Part shown: positions 44,252 through 53,093 of the stretch, piece by piece
Layout: every line of letters starts with the position of its first letter
Position numbering within the stretch: the first letter of the stretch is position 1
From: Pseudomonas oryzihabitans NBRC 102199
Lineage (GTDB): Bacteria > Pseudomonadota > Gammaproteobacteria > Pseudomonadales > Pseudomonadaceae
Length of the DNA: 64,000 nt
Direction: 5' to 3'
Assembly: GCF_000730625.1 (NCBI RefSeq)
Contig: NZ_BBIT01000013.1
Location: 369,364-433,363 of the forward strand
Notes under the pieces: generated by a model
What the model saw: only the letters and a program-made list of their open reading frames with translations
Told to the model about the DNA's origin: nothing
The model's database searches: none
Made by a program: the position numbers and the translations under genes

Positions 44252-45034
44252 ATGTCCACCGCCCACCCCGCGCTTATCGTCGAAGCCCTGGAACCCGCCT
44301 TCACCGAGGCCGCCGCGGCCTGGGCCGCGCGCCTGGGCCTGCCCCTGGGCAGCGCCACCACCGAGGAATTCGCCGTGCAGGTGGGTGCCCAGGGCCTGCA
44401 ACTGGTGCAGCGCGGCCCGGAGGCGCCGGGTCCGGTGCGGGTGGATTTCGTCGAGGGCGCGGCGGCGCACCGGCGCAAGTTCGGCGGCGGCGCCGGCCAG
44501 ATGATCGCCAAGGCGGTCGGGATCGGCCCGGGCGTGCGTCCGCGCATCCTCGATGCCACCGCGGGTCTGGGGCGTGACGCCTTCGTGCTGGCCACCCTGG
44601 GCTGTGCGGTGACGCTGGTCGAGCGCCAGCCGCTGATCGCTGCCCTGCTCGAAGACGGCCTTGCCCGCGCCGCGCGGGATCACGAGGCGGCTGGCATAGT
44701 CGCCCTGATGACCCTGGTGCAGGCCGACTCCACCGCCTACCTGCAGCGCGGGGAGGGCGAGGCGCCCGAGGTGATCTACCTGGATCCCATGTTTCCCCAT
44801 CGCGACAAGAGCGCCCTGGTGAAGAAGGAGATGCGCCTGTTCCGGCCGCTGGTGGGCGACGACCTGGACGCCCCGGCGCTGCTGGCCGCGGCCCTGGCCC
44901 GCGCCAGTCACCGGGTGGTGGTCAAGCGCCCGCGAAAGGCGCCGGCCATCGAGGGGGTGAAGCCGGGCTATGTGCTGGAGGGCAAGTCCAGCCGCTACGA
45001 TATCTATCCGAAGAAGAGCTTCAAAACTTCTTGA
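44252..45034 (+). CDS. rsmJ: 16S rRNA (guanine1516-N2)-methyltransferase RsmJ
   Basis: SAM-dependent enzyme methylating G1516 of 16S rRNA. The 260-residue product has the SAM-binding [19 protein letters not shown] near residue 100, VTLVERQPL, and the catalytic-type [22 protein letters not shown] chose ATG 44252 (MSTAHPAL); an in-frame ATG at 44222 would add ten residues but lies directly after the preceding stop. In PAO1 the next genes are different, so a rearrangement point lies between this gene and tctA. Confidence 0.9.
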   Translation: MSTAHPALIVEALEPAFTEAAAAWAARLGLPLGSATTEEFAVQVGAQGLQLVQRGPEAPGPVRVDFVEGAAAHRRKFGGGAGQMIAKAVGIGPGVRPRILDATAGLGRDAFVLATLGCAVTLVERQPLIAALLEDGLARAARDHEAAGIVALMTLVQADSTAYLQRGEGEAPEVIYLDPMFPHRDKSALVKKEMRLFRPLVGDDLDAPALLAAALARASHRVVVKRPRKAPAIEGVKPGYVLEGKSSRYDIYPKKSFKTS

Positions 45035-45035
45035 A

Positions 45036-45073
45036 TGAAAAAGCCCGCGGGCGGAAGGACTCCGGCCGCGGGC
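45036..45073 (-). terminator. Rho-independent terminator of the tctCBA operon
   Basis: GCCCGCGG (45043-45050) and CCGCGGGC (45066-45073) form an 8-bp stem. On the minus strand it is followed by a T5 run (complement of 45038-45042). It lies 17 bp beyond the tctA stop. Confidence 0.8.
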
Positions 45074-45089
45074 GCGGGTGTCGCCGACC

Positions 45090-46598
45090 TCAGACGGTCG
45101 CGGGCTTGGGCGCGCGACGCTTGCGCCAGGCACGGTAGAAGGGCAGGGCCACCATCAGGATGCAGACGATCCAGATGGCCTGGCTGATGCCGCTCTGCCA
45201 GAGGATGCCCATGTCGCCGTTGGAGATCGACAGTGCGCGTCTCAGGCTGGTTTCCATCAGCTCGCCGAGGATGAAGCCCAGCAGCAGCGGTGACAGCGGG
45301 AAGTCCAGCTTGCGCATGATGTAGCCGAAGATGCCCACGCAGACCATCAGCACCAGGTCGAAGGTGGTGGCGTGCACCGCATAGACGCCGATGCCGGTGA
45401 TGATGGCGATGGCCGGGGCCAGCGACCAGTTCGGCACCTCGAGGATCTTGGTGAACATCTTCACCATGGGCACGTTGAGGATCAGCAGCATCACGTTGGC
45501 GATGAACAGCGAGGCGATCAGACCCCACACCAGATTCGGCTCGTTCTGGAACAGCAGCGGGCCGGGGGTGATGTTGTAGAGGGTCAGGGCGCCGATCATC
45601 ACCGCGGTAGTGCCCGAGCCGGGGATACCCAGGGTCAGCATGGGAATCATGTTGCCGCACACCGCCGCGCCGATGGCGGTTTCCGGCGCTGCCAGGCCGC
45701 GCAGGTCACCCTTGCCGAACTTGCCATCGGCACCGGCCATGCGCTTCTCGGTGGTGTAGGCCAGGGCACTGGCCAGGGTCGCGCCGGCACCCGGCAGCAC
45801 GCCGATGATGAAGCCGCTCACCGAGCTGCGCAGGTTGACCATGAACACGCTGCGCGCTTCGCGCACGTTGAACAGCATGCGCCCGGTGGCCTTGACCGCG
45901 ACCTGGCCATGATGGGTCTGCTCCAGCAGCAGGAGCAGTTCGCTCACCGAGAACAGACCCAGCACCAGGATCACGAAGTCGATGCCGTCGGCCAGGTGCA
46001 CGTTGTCGAAGGTGAAGCGGTAGACGCCGCTGTTGGCATCGATGCCCACGGAGGCGATGGCCAGGCCGAAGAGGGCGGCGACCAGGGTCTTGACCGGCTT
46101 CTCGGCGGCCATGCCGGAGAGGCTGAGGATGGCCAGGGCCATCAGCGCGAAGTATTCCGCCGGACCAAAGGCGATCGCCCATTTCGCCAGCAGGGGCGAG
46201 AACAGCACCATGCCGCAGGTGGCGATGAAGGCGCCGATGAAGGAGCTCCAGGCCGACAGCGACAGGGCCACGCCGGCCATGCCCTGGCGGGCCAGCGGAT
46301 AGCCGTCCAGGCAGGTCATCATGGTCGCGGCTTCGCCGGGGATGTTCAGCAGGATCGAGGAGATCCGCCCGCCGTATTCGCAGCCCAGATAGACCGCTGC
46401 CAGCAGGATCAGCGAAGTCTCCGGCGGCAGACCCAGGGCGAAGGCCACCGGGATCAGCAGGGCGATGCCGTTGATCGGCCCGAGACCCGGCAGCAGGCCG
46501 ACCACGGTGCCGATCAGGGTGCCGATGAGGGCCACGATCAGGTTGGTCGGCGTCATGGCGACGCCGAAGCCCTGCATCAGAAAATTCAAGGTATCCAT
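45090..46598 (-). CDS. tctA: tripartite tricarboxylate transporter large membrane subunit TctA
   Basis: Main membrane subunit of a TTT-family uptake system for citrate or related acids. The 502-residue protein has about twelve membrane segments and two copies of the family signature: VGLLPGLGPINGIALLIPVAF near residue 33 and IGVLPGAGATLASALAYTTEK in the middle. It also has GNMIPMLTLGIPGSGTTAVMIGAL. I chose ATG 46598 (MDTLNFLMQGF), one base from the tctB stop; the longer frame to 46628 lies inside tctB. Last gene of tctC-tctB-tctA. Confidence 0.93.
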   Translation of the reverse strand: MDTLNFLMQGFGVAMTPTNLIVALIGTLIGTVVGLLPGLGPINGIALLIPVAFALGLPPETSLILLAAVYLGCEYGGRISSILLNIPGEAATMMTCLDGYPLARQGMAGVALSLSAWSSFIGAFIATCGMVLFSPLLAKWAIAFGPAEYFALMALAILSLSGMAAEKPVKTLVAALFGLAIASVGIDANSGVYRFTFDNVHLADGIDFVILVLGLFSVSELLLLLEQTHHGQVAVKATGRMLFNVREARSVFMVNLRSSVSGFIIGVLPGAGATLASALAYTTEKRMAGADGKFGKGDLRGLAAPETAIGAAVCGNMIPMLTLGIPGSGTTAVMIGALTLYNITPGPLLFQNEPNLVWGLIASLFIANVMLLILNVPMVKMFTKILEVPNWSLAPAIAIITGIGVYAVHATTFDLVLMVCVGIFGYIMRKLDFPLSPLLLGFILGELMETSLRRALSISNGDMGILWQSGISQAIWIVCILMVALPFYRAWRKRRAPKPATV

Positions 46599-46599
46599 G

Positions 46600-47058
46600 T
46601 CAGCCCTCCAGGAATTCCAGCACGCCAAGGGGAAGGGGGACTTCCATCACCCGGTCGAACAGCACATAGAGGCCGATGGCGAGCAGCAGGCTGACCAGGG
46701 CGCAGGGCATCAGGCGACCGCCGTAGAGCAGACCGCAGAGGGTGGCGGTGATGAAGGCGCTCAAGGGGAAGCCCAGCGGCTGGAAGGTCAGGGCATAGCC
46801 CAGCAGGATGGCGCAGCAGGCCACTACCTTGCGCAGCGAGGAGGCGTCCAGCGGTTTCTGGTCTTCGCCATCGCCGATCGGCGTGGGGCGGATGATCAGA
46901 TAGGCCAGGCCCAGGCTCATCAGCCCAAACATCAGCATCGGATAGGCCCGCGGACCGACCGGCTCGTAGGAAAAGGGCGCCTGGTAATCCCGGGCGATGA
47001 ACAGCATGACGAGTCCGGCCACCAGCCAGACCGCCATGAAGGCGCGTTGGAAGATCAT
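46600..47058 (-). CDS. tctB: tripartite tricarboxylate transporter small membrane subunit TctB
   Basis: A 152-residue protein with four hydrophobic segments (AVWLVAGLVMLFIA; AYPMLMFGLMSLGLAYLII in part; VVACCAILLGYALTF; LVSLLLAIGLYVLF), the expected TctB topology. Poorly conserved in sequence but identified by position between TctC and TctA. Starts 48 bp after tctC. Confidence 0.88.
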   Translation of the reverse strand: MIFQRAFMAVWLVAGLVMLFIARDYQAPFSYEPVGPRAYPMLMFGLMSLGLAYLIIRPTPIGDGEDQKPLDASSLRKVVACCAILLGYALTFQPLGFPLSAFITATLCGLLYGGRLMPCALVSLLLAIGLYVLFDRVMEVPLPLGVLEFLEG

Positions 47059-47106
47059 GTCGACATCCTCAAAGGCGCCCGGAAGGGCGCCAGGGGCGGG
47101 GGCTCG

Positions 47107-48087
47107 TTACTGGATCAGGCCGAATTCCTTGGCCATGCCGCGGTAGCGCGCGACTTCCTTCTGCACATAGGCGTCCAGCTCGGAGCCGGTCATGGCGAAG
47201 GGGAAGAGTTCGCGCTGATCACGCAGCTTGGCGAAGTCGTCGGAGGCCAGCAGCTTGTCGAAGCTGGTCTTCCACCAGTTGTACTGCTCGTCGGTGACCT
47301 TCGGGCCCACATAGAAGCCGCGGACCACCGGCCAGACGATGTCGTAGCCCTGCTCGCGCGCGGTGGGGATGTCCTTCATCGCCGGTTCGTCGAAGCGCTG
47401 CTCGGCGAAGACCGCCAGCAGGCGCATGTTGCCGGCCTCGACATGGGGCATGGAGTCGGAGATGTCGGTGCTGCCGACCTGGATATGCCCACCCAGCAGC
47501 GCGGTGGCGATCTCGCCGCCGCCTTCCAGAGCCACGTAGCGCAGATCCTTGGGATTGATGCCGGCAGCCTTGGCGATCAGCGCGGTCTGCATCCAGTCCT
47601 GGCTGCCCACGGTACCGCCGGAGCCGATCACCACCTTGCTCGGGTCCTTCTTCAGCGCCTCGACCAGGTCACCCAGGGTCTTGTAGGGCGAATCGGCCTT
47701 GACCGCGATGGCGCCATAGCTGGCGCCCACTGCCGCCAGCCAGCGCACGGCCTTCTCGTCGAAGCGACCGAACTTGCCTTGCGCCAGGTTCAGCAGCGAA
47801 CCGCTGGAGAAGGCGACGATGGTATCGCCGTCCGCCGGCCGCTGGGCCACCACGGTGTTGTAGGCCACCGCGCCCACGCCGCCGGGCATGTAGGTCACGC
47901 GCATGGGCTTGTCCAGCAGCTTGGCTTCCACCAGGCCGCTCTGGGCCAGCTTGCAGGTCAGGTCGAAGCCGCCACCCGGGGAGGCCGGGGCGATGCATTC
48001 GGGACGCTTGGGTTCGGCCATGGCCTGGGCGGACAGCAGCACGGAGGCGGCCAGGGTCAGGGTGAGGGTGCGCAAGGTGGTGCTCAT
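47107..48087 (-). CDS. tctC: tricarboxylate-binding periplasmic protein TctC
   Basis: Periplasmic receptor that hands the substrate to TctAB. The 326-residue protein has a signal peptide (TLTLAASVLLSAQAMA, cleavage near residue 24) and a Bug/TctC fold with PASPGGGFDLTCKLAQ near the N terminus, YMPGGVGAVAYNTVV and IGSGGTVGSQDW. First gene of the operon and divergent from tctD. In PAO1 the porin gene opdH lies between tctC and tctD and is absent here. Confidence 0.92.
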   Translation of the reverse strand: MSTTLRTLTLTLAASVLLSAQAMAEPKRPECIAPASPGGGFDLTCKLAQSGLVEAKLLDKPMRVTYMPGGVGAVAYNTVVAQRPADGDTIVAFSSGSLLNLAQGKFGRFDEKAVRWLAAVGASYGAIAVKADSPYKTLGDLVEALKKDPSKVVIGSGGTVGSQDWMQTALIAKAAGINPKDLRYVALEGGGEIATALLGGHIQVGSTDISDSMPHVEAGNMRLLAVFAEQRFDEPAMKDIPTAREQGYDIVWPVVRGFYVGPKVTDEQYNWWKTSFDKLLASDDFAKLRDQRELFPFAMTGSELDAYVQKEVARYRGMAKEFGLIQ

Positions 48088-48417
48088 CGACGTCTTCCTT
48101 TTGTTGTTATTTCAGAAGCTGACAGGCGGACACGGCTCAGGCTCGCCAGGGCGGCGATCGTTCGGAGAAGAGATACGGGAGCACGTGGAGCTGCGCGAGG
48201 GCGAGCATGGATGTCGTTCCGCTTGTTATTGTTGTTGGCCAACCAGGGGTGGCGCTTGGGCAAGCATCATGCGGTTCTGGGACCGCTACCTTTCACTCTA
48301 GACCGCCAAGCTTTCAACAGCCTTTCAGATGTGAAAGGCGGCGATAGTGGGGTTCCGGCTGCAGGCCAGCCGGCCGGTATCCGGTAAACTCGGATTTTTT
48401 GAGCGGGAGCTGTCAGC
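48088..48417. other. tctC-tctD divergent regulatory region (330 bp)
   Basis: No gene was found in this gap, including no opdH remnant recognisable by eye. It contains the CTTTCA repeats described separately (48290-48327), which lie 80-130 bp before tctD and about 200 bp before tctC. GGGAG about 8 bp before GTG 48418 is the tctD ribosome-binding site. The part nearest tctC is ordinary mixed sequence. Confidence 0.5.
48290..48338 (+). promoter_or_regulatory. candidate TctD box: CTTTCA direct repeats at helical spacing, with a CCTTTCA/TGAAAGG palindrome
   Basis: CTTTCA occurs at 48290-48295, 48311-48316 and 48322-48327, i.e. 21 and 11 bp apart, about two turns and one turn of the helix. OmpR/PhoB-class regulators bind direct repeats with an 11-bp period, and TctD is of this class. 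The last copy is also the left arm of a perfect palindrome CCTTTCA-GATG-TGAAAGG (48321-48338). Confidence 0.5.
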
Positions 48418-49089
48418 GTGCGCATCCTATTGGTCGAAGATCATCCGCCACTGGCCGAAAGCGTCGCCCAGGCGCTCAAGAATGCCGGACTCAACGTCGA
48501 TCTGCTCAACGATGGCGTGGCCGCCGACCTGGCCCTGCAGAGCGAAAGCTATGCCCTGGCCATTCTCGACGTCGGCCTGCCGCGCATGGATGGCTTCGAG
48601 GTGCTGGCGCGCCTGCGCGAGCGCGGCGATCGCCTGCCGGTGCTGATGCTCACCGCCCGCGGCGAGGTCAAGGATCGGGTACAGGGGCTCAACCTAGGCG
48701 CCGACGACTACCTGGCCAAGCCCTTCGAACTCACCGAACTGGAAGCCCGGGTCAAGGCCCTGCTGCGCCGCAGCGTGCTGGGCGGCGATCGCCAGCAGCG
48801 CTGCGGCCCGCTGATCTATGACCTCAACACCTCGCGCTTCACCCTGGGCGAGGAGGCGCTGTCGCTCACCTCGCGCGAGCACGCCGTGCTGGCCGCGCTC
48901 ATCGCCCGCCCCGGACGGGTCATGAGCAAGGAGCAACTGGCCGCCCAGGTCTTCGGCCTGGACGAGGAAGCCAGTCCCGAGGCCATCGAGATCTACGTCC
49001 ACCGCCTGCGCAAGAAGCTGGAAGCCGGCGCCGTGCGCATCGTCACCTTCCGCGGCCTGGGCTATCTGCTGGAAGAGCAGCATGGCTGA
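48418..49089 (+). CDS. tctD: OmpR-family response regulator TctD
   Basis: A 223-residue response regulator. The receiver domain has acidic pocket residues E7-D8 (LLVEDHPP), phospho-acceptor Asp51 (AILDVGLPRMDGFE), and Lys in LAKPFELTEL. The C-terminal winged-helix domain has LTSREHAVLAALIARPGRVMSKEQL in segments and VHRLRKKLE. The start is GTG behind GGGAG. It overlaps tctE by 8 bp. In relatives it controls the tct genes according to tricarboxylate supply and catabolite signals. Confidence 0.93.
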   Translation: MRILLVEDHPPLAESVAQALKNAGLNVDLLNDGVAADLALQSESYALAILDVGLPRMDGFEVLARLRERGDRLPVLMLTARGEVKDRVQGLNLGADDYLAKPFELTELEARVKALLRRSVLGGDRQQRCGPLIYDLNTSRFTLGEEALSLTSREHAVLAALIARPGRVMSKEQLAAQVFGLDEEASPEAIEIYVHRLRKKLEAGAVRIVTFRGLGYLLEEQHG

Positions 49090-50485
49090 AGTGGCGAAGG
49101 CGGCTGGCAGTCTGCGTGGGCGACTGCTGCTGCGACTGGTCGTGCTCTTGGCGGTGATCCTGGCGGTCAGCAGCCTGGCCGCCTATCTCAATGGCCGGCG
49201 GCTGGCCGACGTGGCCTATGACCGGACGCTGCTGGCCTCGGCCCGCACCATCGCCGCCGGCCTGTCGGCCACCAATGGCACCCTGCGCGCCGACGTTCCC
49301 TACATCGCCCTGGACAATTTCGCCTACGACAACGTCGGGCGCATCTTCTACCAGGTGCTAGATACCCGCGGCCGGCTGATCTCCGGCTACGAAGAGATTC
49401 CACCACCGCCAGCGGACGCTCCGCTGACCCGCGACTATCCGGCCCTGGCGCGCTTCTACAACAGCACCTATCGCGGTAAGGACGTACGGGTGGTCAGCCT
49501 GGCCCAGCCGGTCAGCCAGCCGGATCTCACCGGCATGGCCGAGATCCGCGTCGCCGAGACCGCCGAAGCCCGCGAGGAGGTGGCCCGCAGCCTGCTCACC
49601 GACACCCTGATCCGCCTCGGACTGATGGGGCTGGGTGCCATCCTGCTGGTGTGGATGGCAGTGGGGGCCGCCCTGCGCCCGCTGGAGCGCCTGCGCCAGG
49701 CGGTGGAAGAGCGGGGCGTGGACGACCTGCGGCCGCTGCCCGAGGTGCGGGCGCCCCAGGAGTTGCTGCCGCTGGTGCATGCCCTGGAGGGCTTCACCCT
49801 GCGCCTGCGGCGGCTCTTCGAGCGTCAGGCGGACTTCATCGCCAATGCCGCCCACGAATTGCGCACCCCGCTGGCGGCGATCAAGGCGCGGGTCGAACTG
49901 GGCCTGCGCGAGCGCGAGCCCCAGGCCTGGTACGCCACCCTGGAAGAGACCCGCGCCAGCACCGATCGCCTGGCGCGCCTGGCCAACCAGCTGCTGTCAC
50001 TGGCGCGGATCGAGAGCGGCGCCCAGGCCATCGCCGAAGGCGGCGCCGAACGCCTGGAGCTCAGCGACCTGGCCAGGGAACTGGCCATGGCGCTGGCCCC
50101 CCTGGCCCATGCCAAGGGCGTCGCCCTGGCCTTCGAGCCCTTCGCCAAGGCGCCGGTGATCGGCGAGCCGACACTGCTCAACGAGCTGCTCTGCAATCTG
50201 GTGGAAAACGCCCTGGCCCATAGCCAGTCAGGTGGCAACATCGTGGTGCGGGTGCTGGCCCCGGCGGTGCTGGAAGTCGAGGATGACGGCCCCGGCATTC
50301 CGGCCAATGCGCGGGCCAAGGTCTTCGAGCGCTTTCAACGCCTGGATCCGCAATCCGGGGGCGCCGGTCTGGGACTGGCCATCGTCGGTGAGATCTGCGC
50401 TGCCCACCGGGCGCGCATCCAGTTGCTGGACGGCGCGCTCGGCGGGCTAAGGGTACGGGTCGAATTTCCCGCCGAGGAAGCCTAG
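49082..50485 (+). CDS. tctE: sensor histidine kinase TctE
   Basis: A 467-residue membrane kinase: first membrane segment LLLRLVVLLAVILAVSSLAAYL in part (about 14-37), a periplasmic sensor domain (about 38-170), second segment LGLMGLGAILLVWMAVGAAL in part. Then a HisKA domain with NAAHELRTPLAAIKARVELG (phospho-His near residue 258) and a HATPase domain with NLVENALAHS, VEDDGPGIPANARAKVFERF and GAGLGLAIVGEI. Likely senses citrate-type acids together with TctC. Ends 2 bp before the convergent HDOD gene. Confidence 0.93.
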   Translation: MAEVAKAAGSLRGRLLLRLVVLLAVILAVSSLAAYLNGRRLADVAYDRTLLASARTIAAGLSATNGTLRADVPYIALDNFAYDNVGRIFYQVLDTRGRLISGYEEIPPPPADAPLTRDYPALARFYNSTYRGKDVRVVSLAQPVSQPDLTGMAEIRVAETAEAREEVARSLLTDTLIRLGLMGLGAILLVWMAVGAALRPLERLRQAVEERGVDDLRPLPEVRAPQELLPLVHALEGFTLRLRRLFERQADFIANAAHELRTPLAAIKARVELGLREREPQAWYATLEETRASTDRLARLANQLLSLARIESGAQAIAEGGAERLELSDLARELAMALAPLAHAKGVALAFEPFAKAPVIGEPTLLNELLCNLVENALAHSQSGGNIVVRVLAPAVLEVEDDGPGIPANARAKVFERFQRLDPQSGGAGLGLAIVGEICAAHRARIQLLDGALGGLRVRVEFPAEEA

Positions 50486-50487
50486 GC

Positions 50488-51318
50488 TCAACCGAGCAGG
50501 GTGCGCGACTGTTCCACCGCGTCCCAGAAGGACTGATCCTGGGCCGGATCCGGCTGGTTGTTCAGCCCCAGGCGGATACCGGCGGGCAGCGTCTGGACCG
50601 CGATCTCCTGCTGACCCTGGCGCTGCGCGTGCAGCTGGGTCGCGACCTGCACGATATCGGCATAGTCGGCCGCCGCGGGCTGCCGCTCCAGCGCCAGATA
50701 TTCCCGCGGTACGCAGGCGATGTCGGCCGGGAAATCCCAGACCTTGAGAATGCGTTCGCCGATCTGCGGATGAATGCGCGCCGTCACCTGGTCGAGGGTG
50801 ATGGCGTTGGCCAGCAGGTCTTCCTGTTCTTCGGCATAGGTGAGGATCGGCAGCACGCCGATCTGGTGCACCAGGCCAGCGAGCAGGGCGCGGTCGGCCA
50901 TCAATCGCGTGTACTTCTTGCACAGCGCATGGCTGATGGCGGCGATCTCGGTGCCCTGGCTCCAGACCTCGCGCATCTTGCGATCCACGGCGTCGCTGGT
51001 GGCCTGGAACATCTGCTGCATGGCCAGGCCCGTGGCCAGATTCGCCGTGTAGTTGATACCCAGGCGCCCGACCGCCATCTGCAGGTCGGTGATCTCCTTG
51101 CTGGTGCGCAGGAGCGGGCTGTTGACCACCTTGATCAGGCGCGCCGTCAGGGCGGCGTCCATGGCGATCACCCGGCTCAGCTCGGCGACGCCCACGTTGG
51201 GGTCTTCGGCCGCTTCTCTGACCTTCAGTGCCACCTCGGGAAGGGTGGGCAGCACCACGCGATCGGTGTCTATCGCGTGGAGAAGATCCTGGACAACTTT
51301 TTCGGCAAGAGGAGTCAT
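50488..51318 (-). CDS. HDOD-domain signalling protein
   Basis: A 276-residue protein almost entirely made of an HDOD domain (VLPTLPEVALKVREAAEDPNVGVAELSRVIAMDAALTARLIKVVNSPL in segments; GLVHQIGVLPIL; HPQIGERILKVWDFPADI). The HD catalytic pair typical of HD-GYP enzymes is not evident: HQIG replaces HDIG. So it is probably a binding or scaffolding protein, as HDOD proteins in motility and c-di-GMP pathways are thought to be. Same strand as ygfZ, 41 bp downstream of it. Confidence 0.82.
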   Translation of the reverse strand: MTPLAEKVVQDLLHAIDTDRVVLPTLPEVALKVREAAEDPNVGVAELSRVIAMDAALTARLIKVVNSPLLRTSKEITDLQMAVGRLGINYTANLATGLAMQQMFQATSDAVDRKMREVWSQGTEIAAISHALCKKYTRLMADRALLAGLVHQIGVLPILTYAEEQEDLLANAITLDQVTARIHPQIGERILKVWDFPADIACVPREYLALERQPAAADYADIVQVATQLHAQRQGQQEIAVQTLPAGIRLGLNNQPDPAQDQSFWDAVEQSRTLLG

Positions 51319-51359
51319 GACGTACCTGTGTGAGGAGCGGATAAAGGCGATCCCAACCT

Positions 51360-52277
51360 TCAGCGCTTTATTTCACGATCGCTATCGAGTGAGTAGGGCA
51401 AATCGAGTAAACGGCAGTTTGGCCCGTCCGAGCTGCCCACCGAGACACGTCCGTCCTCGGCGGCATCGCCCTGCAGCACCGCCAGGAATTCGCAACCCGC
51501 TGGGCTGGCCGCGGCCAGCACCACCTCGCCCACGCTGCTGCCATGCACCGGCGAGAACAGCTCGGTACCCACGGCAGGGGGCTGCTCGCTGCTGGCGAGG
51601 CGATAGAGGCGCCGCTTGAGCTTGCCCAGGTACTGCATGCGCGCGACGATCTCCTGGCCGGTGTAGCAACCCTTGCGAAAGCTCACGCCATCCAGCGCCT
51701 GCAGATTGATCATCTGCGGGACGAACAGCTCGCGGGTCGCGCCGAACACCTGGCCCACGCCAGCCCGTACCTGGGCCAGCAGCCATTCGTCGAGTGCCAC
51801 CTCCGGCAGCGTCGGCGCCGCTGCGTCGGCCGCGCGCCAGGTCTCTACCCGGCTATCCTCCAACCGCAGGGCGAAGCCGCCCTCGAGCGGCGCCACGGCA
51901 TTGGCCTGCTCGCCCAGCGCCACGTCGGGATAGGCGCTGGCGAAGCCGGCGGCCGAAAGTCCCAGCCGTTGCCATTGCGCGCTTTCGTAGGTCAGCACCG
52001 ACTTGGAGAAGACCGCATATTTCTTCAGATCGGTCAGCAGCGGCTCGACCAGCTCCGTGGCCATCGCCAGCAGATAGCCGTCGGCCTGCTTGACGATGCG
52101 GAAGCTAGAGACCAGCCGTCCCTTGGGCGTGCAGCGCCCCCCCAGGCCGGCCTGGTCGTCAGCGAGATAATTGAGGTTGCAGGTGACCTGCCCCTGGAGA
52201 AACTTGGTCGCATCGACCCCGCGGATGGCCAGGACGCCTTCGTGGGTCAAGCGGCAGAAATACGGCGAGTCGGCCAT
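51360..52277 (-). CDS. ygfZ: tRNA-modifying / Fe-S cluster protein YgfZ
   Basis: Folate-binding protein that supports assembly or repair of certain Fe-S enzymes. The 305-residue protein has the YgfZ signature KGCYTGQEIVARMQYLGKLKRR in segments, with the reactive Cys. The N terminus MADSPYFCRLTHEGVLAIRG and the FLQGQVTCNLNYL block are also present. I chose ATG 52277; in-frame ATGs at 52313 and 52316 would add a short segment not expected in the family. Divergent from sdhE. Confidence 0.88.
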   Translation of the reverse strand: MADSPYFCRLTHEGVLAIRGVDATKFLQGQVTCNLNYLADDQAGLGGRCTPKGRLVSSFRIVKQADGYLLAMATELVEPLLTDLKKYAVFSKSVLTYESAQWQRLGLSAAGFASAYPDVALGEQANAVAPLEGGFALRLEDSRVETWRAADAAAPTLPEVALDEWLLAQVRAGVGQVFGATRELFVPQMINLQALDGVSFRKGCYTGQEIVARMQYLGKLKRRLYRLASSEQPPAVGTELFSPVHGSSVGEVVLAAASPAGCEFLAVLQGDAAEDGRVSVGSSDGPNCRLLDLPYSLDSDREIKR

Positions 52278-52399
52278 TGCGGCTGCAGCTCCCTGTCGAG
52301 TGAAGCCGATCATCATAGGCTCGCCCGGGGGGAATGTCAGGCGCACTGCGCGGCGGGGCGCTTCGGGCTTATACTGCGCCGATTGTCGCAGGAGTCCCC

Positions 52400-52657
52400 A
52401 TGAGTACCGAAGCTACCGAACTCAACAGATTGTACTGGCACAGCCGCCGCGGCATGCTGGAACTGGATGTATTGCTGGTGCCCTTCGTCAAGGAGGTCTA
52501 TGCCTCCCTGGGCGCGGAAGACCAGGCCCGCTACCGCAAGCTGCTCGAGTGCGAGGATCAGGACATGTTCCACTGGTTCATGCAGCGCGGTGAACCGGAA
52601 GACGCCGATCTGCAGATCATCGTGCGCATGATCCTGGACCGTGTCCAGCCGGCTTGA
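52400..52657 (+). CDS. sdhE: FAD assembly factor SdhE
   Basis: An 85-residue SdhE/YgfY-type protein helping covalent FAD attachment to succinate dehydrogenase. The [15 protein letters not shown] segment near residues 17-31 carries the conserved RGxxE motif, and [16 protein letters not shown] is typical of the C-terminal half. AGGAG lies 5 bp before the ATG. It overlaps ygfX by 17 bp. Confidence 0.92.
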   Translation: MSTEATELNRLYWHSRRGMLELDVLLVPFVKEVYASLGAEDQARYRKLLECEDQDMFHWFMQRGEPEDADLQIIVRMILDRVQPA

Positions 52658-53093
52658 GCCCTTCGAATGTCGCTGGAGCGCCTCCGCCGGCCTCCTGCGA
52701 CTGCATGCCCTGGCCGCGTTCGCCGCGGGGATCTGTCCCTGGCTGGCGGCCATTCCCTGGACGCTCAAGCCACTCCTGACGCTGCTGGTGCTCTGGTCCT
52801 GGCACCGGGTGCGCCAGCGCCAGCTCCAGCAGCGCTGTCCAGAGGTGCCGCGCGGTTTGCGCCATGGCGCAGAAGGCTGGCAGCTGTGGTCGCCGGCGAC
52901 CGGCTGGCAGGCCATCCAGCTGCGCCCGGACAGCCTGGCCCTGCCGCGGCTGGTGGTCCTGCGCTATCGACTGCCAGCGGCGAGACGTACCCGCAGTCTC
53001 TGCATCGCCCGCGACAGCCTCGCCGCGGACGCCCACCGCCGCCTGAGAGTCAGACTTCGCTTCGCTCCGCGCCGGTTCGCGGCGCCAGAATAG
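52641..53093 (+). CDS. YgfX-family inner-membrane protein
   Basis: A 150-residue protein with two hydrophobic segments near the N terminus ([20 protein letters not shown] and [13 protein letters not shown]) and a basic, Arg-rich C-terminal half. This matches the YgfX (CptA) partner always found behind SdhE. I chose GTG 52641 within sdhE. The 3' end overlaps the convergent nadB by 44 bp. Confidence 0.75.
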   Translation: MSSRLEPFECRWSASAGLLRLHALAAFAAGICPWLAAIPWTLKPLLTLLVLWSWHRVRQRQLQQRCPEVPRGLRHGAEGWQLWSPATGWQAIQLRPDSLALPRLVVLRYRLPAARRTRSLCIARDSLAADAHRRLRVRLRFAPRRFAAPE

